The position numbers were made by a program, and so were the translations under genes. 64,000 nucleotides of DNA from Roseivirga pacifica (GTDB taxonomy: Bacteria > Bacteroidota > Bacteroidia > Cytophagales > Cyclobacteriaceae), in the NCBI RefSeq assembly GCF_900111145.1, contig NZ_FOIR01000002.1:434001-498000 (forward strand), written 5' to 3'. A model generated the notes under the pieces. The model was not told the origin of the DNA, did not search any database, and saw only the letters and a program-made list of their open reading frames with translations. Positions 17,314-26,239 of the stretch are shown piece after piece (the first letter of the stretch is position 1; each line of letters starts with the position of its first letter).

Positions 17314-18213
17314 ATGAGTTTTTTTAGTAAACCCGAAGTTCTAGCGTTCCCTGTTTCATTGAAGACCGATGAAGAAGGCTTCCACTTTTTAGCAAACCTA
17401 TTAATACATACTGCGCGGAAGCAAAAGTTCATTCTAGACTTTAAGAATGTTACTTGGTTAGAAGCAAATTTATGCGCGATACTGGGTGCAATTATAATTA
17501 CTAACAAGAAAGAGGGAGCTAGTTTCACATTTCAAAACTTTAATAATCAATTCATTGAAAATACCCTGAGGAATAATGGCTTCCTAAAATACATCAAAGC
17601 GCAGGCTCCAGAACCTTCAAAGAAACATTCTGGAATACCTTTAGAAAAATTTGACCTAAAAGATGAGGATGATCTTGAAGAATACATCTATGAATATGTC
17701 CTATTGGCTAAGGCTGTTCCGGACATGAGTGAAGGTGCTAAGAGGAAGATTTTCAGAAGCATTTTTGAACTATACCAAAATTCAGTCATGCATAGCGGTG
17801 CTGAGAATGTATTTGTTTGTGGACAATTTTATCATAATAAGAAGCGAATGGCTCTTACAATGGTAGAAGTTGGTCGAACATTTAAAGATAATGTTACTGA
17901 ACATGCATATGGCTTCGGGAATTTCTCTGGAAGACAGTCTATAGAATGGGCCGTAGAATCTGGCAATACAACGAAACCAAAAGGAGAGACAGGTGGTTTA
18001 GGATTGGATTTGATAAGAGAATTTCTTAGAATGAATTTTGGAAAGATTCAAATACGGAGTGCAGATGGATATTGGGAAGAAAAAAAAGGCGTTACTTTTG
18101 CAGTAGATTGTAAGTCTTATTTTCAAGGTAGTATTGTAAACATCGAATTCAATCTGCGAGATAAAAAAGAATACACTACTCCAGAAGAAATTGACATAAA
18201 GAGTATTTTCTAA
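17314..18213 (+). CDS. STAS-like plus GHKL-type ATPase protein, first gene of a three-gene cassette
   Basis: A 299-residue cytosolic protein without signal peptide or membrane segments. Residues about 8-95 have a STAS-like pattern (FILDFKNVTWLEANLCAILGA). Residues 130-270 match the GHKL (HATPase) fold: N-box FELYQNSVMH with E152, N156 and H160; a G1-like VEVGRTF (184-190) in which the usual Asp is Glu; an ATP-lid region around QSIEWAVESGNTTK; and the G2 motif GGLGLDLI (227-234). It resembles anti-sigma-type kinases more than sensor kinases, since no H-box or receiver is seen. Its stop overlaps the next start as TAATG. The stretch is clearly more A+T-rich than its neighbours. Function unknown. 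Confidence 0.78.
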   Translation: MSFFSKPEVLAFPVSLKTDEEGFHFLANLLIHTARKQKFILDFKNVTWLEANLCAILGAIIITNKKEGASFTFQNFNNQFIENTLRNNGFLKYIKAQAPEPSKKHSGIPLEKFDLKDEDDLEEYIYEYVLLAKAVPDMSEGAKRKIFRSIFELYQNSVMHSGAENVFVCGQFYHNKKRMALTMVEVGRTFKDNVTEHAYGFGNFSGRQSIEWAVESGNTTKPKGETGGLGLDLIREFLRMNFGKIQIRSADGYWEEKKGVTFAVDCKSYFQGSIVNIEFNLRDKKEYTTPEEIDIKSIF

Positions 18214-18557
18214 TGAGCGTAATTAATATCACTGATATAACACATAGTAAACGAGCAATTTCAGCTGCAGATGGAGAAGTACTTTTTGACAAAATCAAAA
18301 GTCATATAGATAAAAAGGAAAAAGTAGTCTTAGATTTTTCTGGCATCGAACTTACTATAACCGCTTTCCTAAACTCAAGTATCGGCAAACTCTATTCCCT
18401 TTACTCTTCAGACGAAATTAAAGAACATCTTGATATCAAGAACCTCCCAAATGAAGAAATCAGTTTATTAAAGTTAGTAATTGATAGAGCCAAGCAACGT
18501 TTTACAAAGGAATATCCTTCCGACTTAGATTCGATAGATATTGTAAATGAAGATTAG
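18213..18557 (+). CDS. STAS-like domain protein (DUF4325 type)
   Basis: A 114-residue cytosolic protein. The pattern SAADGEVLFDKI...VVLDFSGIELTITAFLNSSIGKLY (about 17-61) matches the DUF4325 STAS-like family, which often sits next to a GHKL ATPase gene. By analogy with SpoIIAA-SpoIIAB it may be a regulatory partner that the upstream ATPase binds or phosphorylates; this is inference, and the exact phospho-acceptor Ser/Thr is not certain. It shares one base with the upstream gene and overlaps the downstream PIN gene by 11 bp, so the three products are probably made in fixed ratio. Confidence 0.78.
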   Translation: MSVINITDITHSKRAISAADGEVLFDKIKSHIDKKEKVVLDFSGIELTITAFLNSSIGKLYSLYSSDEIKEHLDIKNLPNEEISLLKLVIDRAKQRFTKEYPSDLDSIDIVNED

Positions 18558-19092
18558 TAACACATACAGTTTCAAGCCTAATTACACACATAAATTCTTC
18601 TTTGATTCAAATGTGTGGCTCTACTTAATGTATCCTCAATTCAATGAAAAGGCTACAGGATATATAAAGCGCTATTCCGAATTTAGTAATAGGGTTTTTG
18701 ACAATGAGTGCTTAATTCTCACAAACCCTGTCCAAGTTTCTGAAATGATTAATGTAATCGTTAACACAGAATTAAAAGTTGCTAGGAGAAAAGGAATTGC
18801 TAATGACCTTAAAAGCTTTAGAAAAACTGAAGAGGGAAAAAAGGCAATGTTTACTGCCAAAACCTTTTTAGAGCAAGTACTGAAGTTTGCTACAATAAAG
18901 TCTGGAATATTTAATGAGACTGAACTTAAAAGGATTTCAGCTCAATGTGATAGGGCTGACTTTAATGATCTTTTCTTTTCACAGTATTGTTTGAAAGAAA
19001 GCTGCATCTTGGTAACTCATGACTATGATTTTCAGGAATTACCAAATCTAGACTTACAAATTATCTCTGCCAATTCGAGTTATTTTAATTAG
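18547..19092 (+). CDS. PIN-domain protein, putative ribonuclease of the cassette
   Basis: A 181-residue protein with the acidic constellation of PIN nucleases: D20 in FFFDSNVWLY, E66 in VSEMINV, D138 (and D141) in RADFNDLF, and D159/D161 in THDYDF. PIN proteins are Mg-dependent RNases, often toxins of VapC-like modules or effectors in conflict systems. It is the last gene of the cassette and starts inside the DUF4325 gene; a hairpin terminator follows 2 nt after its stop. No VapB-like antitoxin is present, so the two upstream proteins are the likely regulators. Confidence 0.82.
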   Translation: MKISNTYSFKPNYTHKFFFDSNVWLYLMYPQFNEKATGYIKRYSEFSNRVFDNECLILTNPVQVSEMINVIVNTELKVARRKGIANDLKSFRKTEEGKKAMFTAKTFLEQVLKFATIKSGIFNETELKRISAQCDRADFNDLFFSQYCLKESCILVTHDYDFQELPNLDLQIISANSSYFN

Positions 19093-19093
19093 T

Positions 19094-19119
19094 AAAGCCC
19101 CACTTCTCAGTGAGGCTTT
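19094..19119 (+). terminator. terminator of the STAS/ATPase/PIN cassette
   Basis: AAAGCC-C-CACT-TCTC-AGTG-A-GGCTTT forms a ten-pair stem with one mismatch, followed by GTTATTTT. It immediately follows the PIN stop codon. A further imperfect hairpin GCACAAGC-TAGAC-GCTTGCGC lies at about 19130-19150. Confidence 0.75.
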
Positions 19120-19168
19120 GTTATTTTAGGCACAAGCTAGACGCTTGCGCTAGATTTCTATAATGTGC

Positions 19169-20497
19169 TTAAAGCTCGCCAGCTTGAATCTTCTCGGCCA
19201 CAGCCTGTGTTTCGTCAAGTACGCGCAGCAGATTGCCACTCCAAAGCATACCAATTTCTTCTTCGGTATAGCCTCTTTTTACAAGCTCTAGCGTAACATT
19301 AAAGGTTTCTGAAGCATCGGCCCAGCCTTCTACGCCACCACCGCCATCAAAATCGGAGCTAATACCAACGTGCTTCAAACCGATCTTATTAACCAGGTAG
19401 TCAACATGGTCTACAAAGTCGGATACATTAACGGCCGGAGCCACCTCGTTTACCTCTAGTGCAATGCGCTCAGCTTGACCCTCCTGAAAACCAGAGTAAG
19501 CAGCAAAGTAAGCTTCACGCTCTTCGGCATTCATATTTCTAATATCAGAACGCTCCTTTAGTTCAAAACCAACTTCTTCAGCAATTCTGCCTTCTACTTC
19601 CCTTCTTTTGGCACTATTGGCACTGTTCTTTTCGCCATTCACATAGCTTTTAAAGGCGACAGTTTGTACCACACCGCCATTTTCTTTTAGCATCATTAAT
19701 TGCTCATCGTCCAAGTTGCGGCTATGGTCGTTCATGGTTCTAGCCGAGGAGTGAGAGGCAATAACTGGAGCTTTAGAGAGGCGCATCATCTGCATATTGG
19801 CCTCCTTACTCGGGTGCGAAAGATCGATCATAATCCCCCATTTATTCATTTCGGCAATCACTTCCTTACCCAAATCGCTTAGGCCATTGTGCAACCATAC
19901 GGTATCTCTTTCGCCTGTGTTAGAATCACTCAACTGGCTGTGTCCGTTGTGTGCTAGCGACATGTAGCGCGCTCCTCTATCGTAGAATTCTTTCACTCTA
20001 TCGATGTTGGTACCGATTGGGTAACCGTTTTCAACTCCGATCATGGCTACTTTTTTACCAGCCGCTACAATGCGCCTCACATCGTCAGATGTGTAAGCCA
20101 GCTCAATATCGTTTGGTGCAATTTCTTCGCACAAGCGGTGAATTGCCTTGAATTTATCATCAGCATTTTCATAGGCTTTGGCATAGCCTTCTTCGGTAAG
20201 CTCTCCTTGGCCTGTGTACACTACAAACCAGGCTACATCGAGCCCACCTTCTTCCATTTTAGGTAAGTTAACCTGCGTAGAAAGTCGCTCAGTGTAGTTT
20301 TTCTCTGTTGTAAAATTCGATGTATTGATGTCATCGTGGGTATCGAGTGTAATTACTCTATCGTGAATACCCTTGGCGTATTCTGTAAGCTCAGCTTCGC
20401 TCATGGTACTTACATCTACTGTTTTTTCTTCCTTTTTAGTTGAATCGCAGGACCATAAAAATGCTAAAGTGGCCGCAGCGTAAAAGATTCGTTTCAT
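19169..20497 (-). CDS. membrane dipeptidase (peptidase M19), lipoprotein
   Basis: A 442-residue zinc dipeptidase of the renal-dipeptidase family. The signal peptide is type II with lipobox LWSC (Cys17). The metal-binding motif LDTHDDINT provides H54 and D56. VIASHSSARTMNDHSRN carries the conserved His-containing segments, and ISSDFDGGGG lies near the C-terminus. It would hydrolyse dipeptides in the periplasm or at the membrane surface. It converges with the PIN-domain cassette and stands alone. Confidence 0.92.
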   Translation of the reverse strand: MKRIFYAAATLAFLWSCDSTKKEEKTVDVSTMSEAELTEYAKGIHDRVITLDTHDDINTSNFTTEKNYTERLSTQVNLPKMEEGGLDVAWFVVYTGQGELTEEGYAKAYENADDKFKAIHRLCEEIAPNDIELAYTSDDVRRIVAAGKKVAMIGVENGYPIGTNIDRVKEFYDRGARYMSLAHNGHSQLSDSNTGERDTVWLHNGLSDLGKEVIAEMNKWGIMIDLSHPSKEANMQMMRLSKAPVIASHSSARTMNDHSRNLDDEQLMMLKENGGVVQTVAFKSYVNGEKNSANSAKRREVEGRIAEEVGFELKERSDIRNMNAEEREAYFAAYSGFQEGQAERIALEVNEVAPAVNVSDFVDHVDYLVNKIGLKHVGISSDFDGGGGVEGWADASETFNVTLELVKRGYTEEEIGMLWSGNLLRVLDETQAVAEKIQAGEL

Positions 20498-20727
20498 AGA
20501 TTATGGTTTAAGGTTCTAGCCTAATCTAGGAAGAATTGCTGCCCTTTTCAGCCATAATTCTTTTAGTGGTAAGGGGATTTGATTTTAGATGTGGGATTTA
20601 TGAAGTCCGAATGGACTTGAAGCCATTTGATCCTCGGTGCCAATAGAATTTAAAGTACCCGCCCTTCATTTCCCTAAAGGTAATGCTTTATAATTTTCCT
20701 TTTATGGACATACTGCTGCCAAAAGAA
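20498..20727. other. intergenic stretch without a recognisable gene
   Basis: Between the dipeptidase and the proA terminator I see no convincing coding frame. It holds one short palindrome, AAGTCC-N4-GGACTT at 20603-20618, without a T-tract. It should contain the dipeptidase promoter, but no clear TAnnTTTG is present. Confidence 0.5.
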
Positions 20728-20767
20728 AACGGCTTGAAAGCATGCTTTTGCAAGATTTCAAGCCGTT
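20728..20767 (-). terminator. terminator of the proCBA operon
   Basis: A perfect 12-bp stem (AACGGCTTGAAA at 20728-20739 with TTTCAAGCCGTT at 20756-20767) encloses a 16-nt loop. On the minus strand it is followed by TTCTTTT. It lies 70 nt beyond the proA stop. Confidence 0.8.
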
Positions 20768-20837
20768 ATTTTATAATCTCATCGATAAGGATTTTAGAAT
20801 GACAAATCGTAAATCTAAAGTCCTATATCATGCATTT

Positions 20838-22037
20838 CTAAACTCTAACTTGGCCTGTACCAAATACATAGTACTTATTCGTCACCAACTGCTTAAGTCC
20901 TAGCGGACCTCTATGGTGAAGCTTATCTGTACTAATTGCAAGCTCGGCTCCAACACCCATTTGACCACCATCAGTAAATCTGGTAGACGCATTATGGTAC
21001 ACTGCACCACTATCTACCTGTTCCATAAAGCCAATGGCTTTGGTAAGATCGTTCGTCATAATACCCGAAGAGTGACCTCCTGAGTACTGATTGATCTTGT
21101 CGATTGCTTCATCTTCATTTTCAACCAAGCCAATGCAAGCTTTAAGTGCTAGAAACTCCTCATACCAAGTCGATTCTTCTGGAATCAATGGCTCATTTTT
21201 AAGCGTTTCTTGCACTTGCTCATCAACCAAAAGGCTTACATTAAACTTGTGCAGTGACTTCTGCAAATGAACCAGTTTTTTCTCCAATTCAGGAATATGC
21301 TTATCAATAAGTATTTTATCTAAAGCATTGCAAGCTGATATTTTATCTGTCTTAGCATTAAGTATTACTTTAATACTTTCATCCCAATCGGCTGTACGGT
21401 CAACATAGATGAAATTGTTTCCTCTACCGCTCACCAATACCGGGCATTCAGCGTGTTCTTTTACAAATGCAATTAGGCGCTCACCACCTCTCGGTACAAT
21501 TAAGTCGATTTTTTGTGGCGGATTTTTTAAGAACTCCTGGGTTTGGGTACGGTTTAGTTTGAGCAGCTGTACCCAATCCACAGGGAGTTCATTTTCCTTC
21601 AGGGCCTGATGCCAAATATCGACCAACACCTCGTTGGAACGAATGGCTTCTTTCCCCCCTTTTAGTAAAATTTTATTGTTCGCTTTAAAGGCCAAAACTG
21701 CTGCTTCTACAGTAACATCAGGTCTTGATTCATAAATAATCATGATGGTACCGAATGGTGCAGTTTTATTGATAATGTTTAACCCATTATCCCTGTTCAC
21801 TTCAGAAATAACCTGCCCAACGGGATCTTCCTGCTCCATTACTTCCCTTACGGAATTGATCATGCCATCTACCTTTTTATCATCGGCCACCAAGCGATCG
21901 TACATCGCCTGATCCTCCTTGGTAAAGGCTTCCAAGTCCTCTTTGTTTGCAGCAATAATCTCGGCTTTGCGTTCACCCAAAAGCCTGATTACACTCTTTA
22001 AAACGTTATTTTTTATATCTGTTGATAGTAATTTCAT
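20838..22037 (-). CDS. proA: glutamate-5-semialdehyde dehydrogenase
   Basis: A 399-residue NADPH-dependent aldehyde dehydrogenase that reduces glutamyl-5-phosphate to the semialdehyde in proline synthesis. Recognisable motifs are IYESRPDVTVEAA (about 101-113), VPRGGERL (181-188), the catalytic Cys236 in KISACNALD, and the C-terminal RGPLGLKQL. The length is normal for ProA. It is the third gene of proC-proB-proA, 14 nt after proB, and is followed by a strong hairpin terminator. Confidence 0.96.
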   Translation of the reverse strand: MKLLSTDIKNNVLKSVIRLLGERKAEIIAANKEDLEAFTKEDQAMYDRLVADDKKVDGMINSVREVMEQEDPVGQVISEVNRDNGLNIINKTAPFGTIMIIYESRPDVTVEAAVLAFKANNKILLKGGKEAIRSNEVLVDIWHQALKENELPVDWVQLLKLNRTQTQEFLKNPPQKIDLIVPRGGERLIAFVKEHAECPVLVSGRGNNFIYVDRTADWDESIKVILNAKTDKISACNALDKILIDKHIPELEKKLVHLQKSLHKFNVSLLVDEQVQETLKNEPLIPEESTWYEEFLALKACIGLVENEDEAIDKINQYSGGHSSGIMTNDLTKAIGFMEQVDSGAVYHNASTRFTDGGQMGVGAELAISTDKLHHRGPLGLKQLVTNKYYVFGTGQVRV

Positions 22038-22051
22038 TTCCTAGTGTTCTA

Positions 22052-22831
22052 TTATGATACAAATTTTGTTCCTACGGTTTTTCCGTCCACAATGTCGAGA
22101 ATCACGTTATCGCGTTTACCATTAGCTATATAAACCGTGATGTCTTTGGCGGCAGTATCTTGCGCCACTTTTACTTTCGACCCCATTCCGCCACGGCCTT
22201 CGCCATCGGCTTTACCACTCTCGCGAATAAACTGGCTGATTTCATCATCAACGCTTACTTCGCGAATAATTCGGGTGTCATCATCATCTGGATGACCATT
22301 ATAGAAACCGTGTGTATCGGTTAGAATTATCAGCATGTCGGCACCGATCAATTCGGCCACTAAACTGGCCAGCTCATCATTATCGGTAAACATGGTATTC
22401 GAAACTGATGTGGCGTCATCTTCATTGGCAATCGGAATAATTCCTTCGGCCAACAGACCCTCATAACAGTTGATCATATTTTCTCTCCACACCCCTGGAT
22501 TAAAATCACGCTTAGTGGCTAGCACTTGGGCGCATTTCATACCGTAGTCGTGGAATGTTTCATAGTAAGTTCTCATCATTCTAGGTTGCCCCACAGAGGA
22601 GAAAACCTGTCGCCTGATGGCTTTGTCTGTGATATCACAGTTTCCTAATACTTCTTTTCCGGCAATCACCGACCCTGATGATATAAGGACAGAAAGTATG
22701 TCTTGTTCGTACAATTCGGCAATTTGCCTTACAATGTTGTGGATGATTGGACGAACAATTCTGTTATCCTTGTTTGTGAGTACATTAGTACCCACCTTAA
22801 TCACTACTCTTTTCTTATCTGATTTTACCAA
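22052..22831 (-). CDS. proB: glutamate 5-kinase, short form without PUA domain
   Basis: A 259-residue amino-acid kinase that phosphorylates glutamate, the first and usually proline-inhibited step of proline synthesis. The N-terminal KVGTNVLTN, the SSGSVIAGKEVLG loop and the GRGGMGSKV segment near residue 215 are typical. It ends after the kinase fold and lacks the C-terminal PUA domain of the E. coli enzyme, as is common in this phylum. It lies 3 nt after proC and 14 nt before proA. Confidence 0.95.
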   Translation of the reverse strand: MVKSDKKRVVIKVGTNVLTNKDNRIVRPIIHNIVRQIAELYEQDILSVLISSGSVIAGKEVLGNCDITDKAIRRQVFSSVGQPRMMRTYYETFHDYGMKCAQVLATKRDFNPGVWRENMINCYEGLLAEGIIPIANEDDATSVSNTMFTDNDELASLVAELIGADMLIILTDTHGFYNGHPDDDDTRIIREVSVDDEISQFIRESGKADGEGRGGMGSKVKVAQDTAAKDITVYIANGKRDNVILDIVDGKTVGTKFVS

Positions 22832-22834
22832 AAC

Positions 22835-23668
22835 TTATTTTTCAAGTTCAACTTCTTCTTCAGGCTTACCTAGCTCTATAGCCCTGTTAAAGGCAGCGTA
22901 GGCAGCTTCTCTAATTAGGTTGTGTACATTGTTATCATCGAAAGAATCCAATGCCGCTTGGGTAGTTCCACCCTTTGAGGCCACGCGCTTCATCCATCCT
23001 TTTGGGCTCAATTTATTCTTGTTGAATAATTCGATAGCCCCTTCAAAAGTCTGGCTTACAAGCACTTTAGAGTCGTTATCTGAAAAGCCCATGTTTCTGG
23101 CCGCTTCCATCATAGACTCCATAAAATAGAATACATATGCAGGCCCACTACCAGAAATACCTGTAGAGGCATCAATAAACTTTTCAGAATCTACACGCAC
23201 AGATTTACCTGTACTATTCAATAGATCTTCCACCATCCAAAGCTCAATTCTTGAGATTTCTGGCGCTGCCAAATAAGAGGTCATTCCCTTACCTACTTGT
23301 GCTGGTAAGTTTGGCATAGCACGCACTACTTTCTGAATACCAAGCCCTGCTTGAATGGTCTCGATGGTAACACCAGCCATAATGGATATTGCCAATTGCT
23401 GGTCGTTCATCATTGGCTTCATTTCTTCCATCAAGGCATCATTGTGGTAAGGTTTTACCGCAATAAAAATGATGTCGGAAATTGGCAAACACTCTTCCAG
23501 GTCATCGTAAACCTCGTAGTTCGGATTGTTCTTTTCTCTTAATTTTTCAACTACTTCGGTCGACTTATCATATATCATTAAGTCTTCCTTGTCTAAGTAG
23601 CCGGACTGACCAATAGATGCCCCATACGTTAGGCCCATATTGCCCGCCCCAATTACTAATACTTTCAT
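22835..23668 (-). CDS. proC: pyrroline-5-carboxylate reductase
   Basis: A 277-residue NAD(P)H-dependent reductase performing the last step of proline synthesis. The N-terminal Rossmann motif is VIGAGNMG (residues 5-12). The C-terminal signature includes TGISGSGPAYVFYFMESM and KGGTTQAALDSF. It is the first gene of the operon, so all three enzymes from glutamate to proline are made together. The C-terminal tail is very acidic (EEEVELEK). Confidence 0.95.
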   Translation of the reverse strand: MKVLVIGAGNMGLTYGASIGQSGYLDKEDLMIYDKSTEVVEKLREKNNPNYEVYDDLEECLPISDIIFIAVKPYHNDALMEEMKPMMNDQQLAISIMAGVTIETIQAGLGIQKVVRAMPNLPAQVGKGMTSYLAAPEISRIELWMVEDLLNSTGKSVRVDSEKFIDASTGISGSGPAYVFYFMESMMEAARNMGFSDNDSKVLVSQTFEGAIELFNKNKLSPKGWMKRVASKGGTTQAALDSFDDNNVHNLIREAAYAAFNRAIELGKPEEEVELEK

Positions 23669-24181
23669 TTCTGATTAATTATTTATGGTTTGATTAAATA
23701 CAATAGCATAGCAATCCAGCACCGACCTTATGTCGTGTGGAGTGTTACGTTAATTGAAGGGAATTAATATTGAATAGAGCGGTTGGCCTGTAAAAGGCAC
23801 TTGGGATGTGACTTGAAACAATTTGCTTCGGGTAATACATTACTTAAGCTGCTCATACTACAAAGAACAGGATAATGAGCGTTTGGTTCAATAAATCTGA
23901 ACTTTTCTCCTGAAAACGTTTGAAAAGACAGAAAACCGACCTCATTTTTCAGGAATTTCATTCAAATCGAATCACTTTTTAAGTTAAAACAGAGTCAAAT
24001 CCCGTTTTTCTAGCTTACATAATCAAAAATGGAAATCTCGGTATTCATACTAAATGTATTAAAGAAAGACTCCGCTTAATCTCTTTACAGCCATTCGTAC
24101 ATCAGTTAATTATTGTAGATTGAATAAGAGGTTTCGAACCCTTTTTGTAATTATGTGTTTATACATACAAATAATACAACA
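23669..24181. other. intergenic stretch without a supported gene
   Basis: A divergent intergenic region of about 500 bp between proC and the pirin gene, presumably holding both promoters. A 65-codon frame on the minus strand (23764-23961) has no recognisable features and I do not call it. No hairpin or riboswitch-like structure was noticed. Confidence 0.5.
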
Positions 24182-25210
24182 ATGACAAAATCAATCATAA
24201 AAATAGAACAACTACAATTTCCCTGGCAAACACAAGATCCTTTCCTTTTCTGTGCTTTTCACAATGATAGCTACCCAAAAGGCAATGGCAAACTTGGCCC
24301 AGATGCCTCGCTTAGTGGCCGAGCAATTGGCAGCGATTTTAGCGGAAAAGATGGCTGGAGCATGTACCATGGGCAATCGGTACCCGGTTTTCCCGCCCAC
24401 CCACATGCTGGCTTTGAAACAATTACTATAGCCGAAAAAGGCCTAGTAGATCATTCCGATTCGCTTGGAGCAGCAGGCCGTTTTGGAAATGGCGATGTAC
24501 AATGGATGACAGCAGGTGGCGGTGTTCAGCACAGTGAAATGTTTCCGCTGCTGAAAGACGATGAGGAAAACCCTTTATTGTTATTTCAAATTTGGTTGAA
24601 CCTACCAAAAGCCAGCAAACATGTACCTGCTTACTTTGGCATGTTGTGGAATGAAGACATCCCAGTACATGAACACACGGATGCAAGCGGTAGTAAAACA
24701 AAAGTAAAAGTAGTTGCAGGAACCCTTGGAGAAATTACGCGCCTCGCCCCTGCTCCCGATTCTTTTGCGGCTAACGCACAGAATGAAATAGCAGTATTAA
24801 TGATTGATATGGAGCCCAATGCTGAGTGGACCTTACCAGTCGCTTCTTCCGGTGCAAACCGATCATTATATATGTATGAAGGAAGTTCGATCACAATTGA
24901 CGGTGAACGCATGAACAACATGCAGGTGGCAAGTTTACACGCAAATGAAGCTACTGTGCTAAAAAATGGCGACCAACCAGCAAGAATGCTTTTACTGCAA
25001 GGCAAGCCAATTGGTGAGCCGGTGGCCAAGTATGGCCCGTTTGTAATGAACTCTCAAGCGGAGATACAACAGCTGATCATGAACTTTCAGCGTACAGAAT
25101 TTGGTGGCTGGCCTTGGCCAAGCCATTCACATACGCACGATCCAAAAAGCGGACGTTTTGCATTGCATGCCGATGGCCGCAAAGAAATAAAAGACCAAAC
25201 TGAAGCATAA
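24182..25210 (+). CDS. pirin family protein
   Basis: A 342-residue bicupin. The metal-binding residues of pirin are present: H73 and H75 in PAHPHAGFET, and H117 and E119 in GGGVQHSEM. Pirins bind Fe and act variously as redox-sensing cofactors or quercetinases; the role here is open. I chose ATG 24182, because the extra nine residues from 24155 (MFIHTNNTT) are not conserved in type. A second cupin half with SRDM-like residues is less conserved. The next gene begins 12 nt after the stop, so the two are probably co-transcribed. Confidence 0.9.
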   Translation: MTKSIIKIEQLQFPWQTQDPFLFCAFHNDSYPKGNGKLGPDASLSGRAIGSDFSGKDGWSMYHGQSVPGFPAHPHAGFETITIAEKGLVDHSDSLGAAGRFGNGDVQWMTAGGGVQHSEMFPLLKDDEENPLLLFQIWLNLPKASKHVPAYFGMLWNEDIPVHEHTDASGSKTKVKVVAGTLGEITRLAPAPDSFAANAQNEIAVLMIDMEPNAEWTLPVASSGANRSLYMYEGSSITIDGERMNNMQVASLHANEATVLKNGDQPARMLLLQGKPIGEPVAKYGPFVMNSQAEIQQLIMNFQRTEFGGWPWPSHSHTHDPKSGRFALHADGRKEIKDQTEA

Positions 25211-25222
25211 AACACTAGAAAT

Positions 25223-25981
25223 ATGAAAATCAAACTAACCTTTTTATTCCTGTTTTTGGGCGGCATATTAACCGCGCAAGAGCTGACAGAACCCGACATT
25301 ATCAGTACCAACAAAGGAGAGCTAAAAATTCAACCCGTTACACATGGCTCTTTGGTACTTGAGTGGGATGGAAAAACCATCTACGTTGACCCGTATGGAG
25401 GTGCAAACCTTTATGAAGGCTTAAACGCCCCAGATTACATTTTAATCACCGACATTCATGGAGACCACCTGAACCCTGCAACACTTAATGAGGTTGTAAC
25501 GAGTAATGCAAAGATCTATGTTCCTCAGGCCGTTTATGATCAAATGCCCGAAGACCTTAAATCTCAGGCAAATGTGGTATCGAATGGAGCCAGTAGAAAG
25601 GTGGATGGTTTTACAATTACAGCTATTCCTATGTACAACTTACCCGAAAGCGAAGATGCTTTTCACACCAAAGGGCGTGGAAATGGTTATGTACTCGGCC
25701 TTGGAGGTAAAAAGATATACATTTCAGGAGATACTGAAGATATTCCTGAAATGCGAAGACTGAAGAACATCGATGTTGCCTTTGTATGCATGAATCTTCC
25801 TTATACCATGACGGTTGACGCAGCTGCAGATGCCGTTTTAGCCTTTAAACCCAAAACGGTATACCCTTACCACTACAGAGGAACAGAAGGTCTTAGCGAT
25901 GTAAATAAGTTCAAAAGCACTGTAAACGAAGGCAACAAATCCATTGATGTAAAACTTAAAAATTGGTACCCCGGCAACTAA
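25223..25981 (+). CDS. MBL-fold metallo-hydrolase (UlaG-like), exported
   Basis: A 252-residue metallo-beta-lactamase-fold protein. A signal peptide ends near residue 18 (GGILTAQ). The metal motif is TDIHGDH (76-82), the DxHxDH variant found in UlaG/YcjG-like enzymes, with later ligands likely in SGDTED and YPYHYRG. The substrate is unknown; relatives are lactonases, phosphodiesterases or simple hydrolases. It is the second gene of a two-gene operon with pirin. Confidence 0.88.
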   Translation: MKIKLTFLFLFLGGILTAQELTEPDIISTNKGELKIQPVTHGSLVLEWDGKTIYVDPYGGANLYEGLNAPDYILITDIHGDHLNPATLNEVVTSNAKIYVPQAVYDQMPEDLKSQANVVSNGASRKVDGFTITAIPMYNLPESEDAFHTKGRGNGYVLGLGGKKIYISGDTEDIPEMRRLKNIDVAFVCMNLPYTMTVDAAADAVLAFKPKTVYPYHYRGTEGLSDVNKFKSTVNEGNKSIDVKLKNWYPGN

Positions 25982-26116
25982 ACCAAAAGGCATTTTGATT
26001 GTCAATAAAACCAAGGGTTCGGAAAACATTATTTCGAACCCTTTTTCATGAATTAAACCATTCAAGAGGGTAAATATTCAACCCTTTTTACCCGAAAACA
26101 CGAACTTTAAGCACAC

Positions 26117-26148
26117 TTGAATTTTCCCCACACATTATTTCACTTTTG
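26117..26148 (+). promoter_or_regulatory. candidate promoter of the sulfotransferase gene
   Basis: TTG at 26117-26119, a 21-nt spacer and CACTTTTG at 26141-26148 fit the Bacteroidota pattern TTG-N19-21-TAnnTTTG with one mismatch. The start codon is 91 nt further on. Confidence 0.4.
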
Positions 26149-26239
26149 TGCTAAATCTAAAGACACAAGCTTTATATAAAGTATAACCATTTATAAGAAT
26201 TATTCTTCTATTACTTACAATCCTTTAATAATATGCTGA

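Noticed and set aside
19130-19150. Hairpin GCACAAGC-TAGAC-GCTTGCGC as terminator of the dipeptidase gene
   Set aside because: On the minus strand it is followed by CTAAAATAAC rather than a T-tract, so a rho-independent terminator is not supported.
23764-23961. 65-codon open frame upstream of proC
   Set aside because: No leader, motif or promoter; a short frame in an A+T-rich intergenic region is expected by chance.
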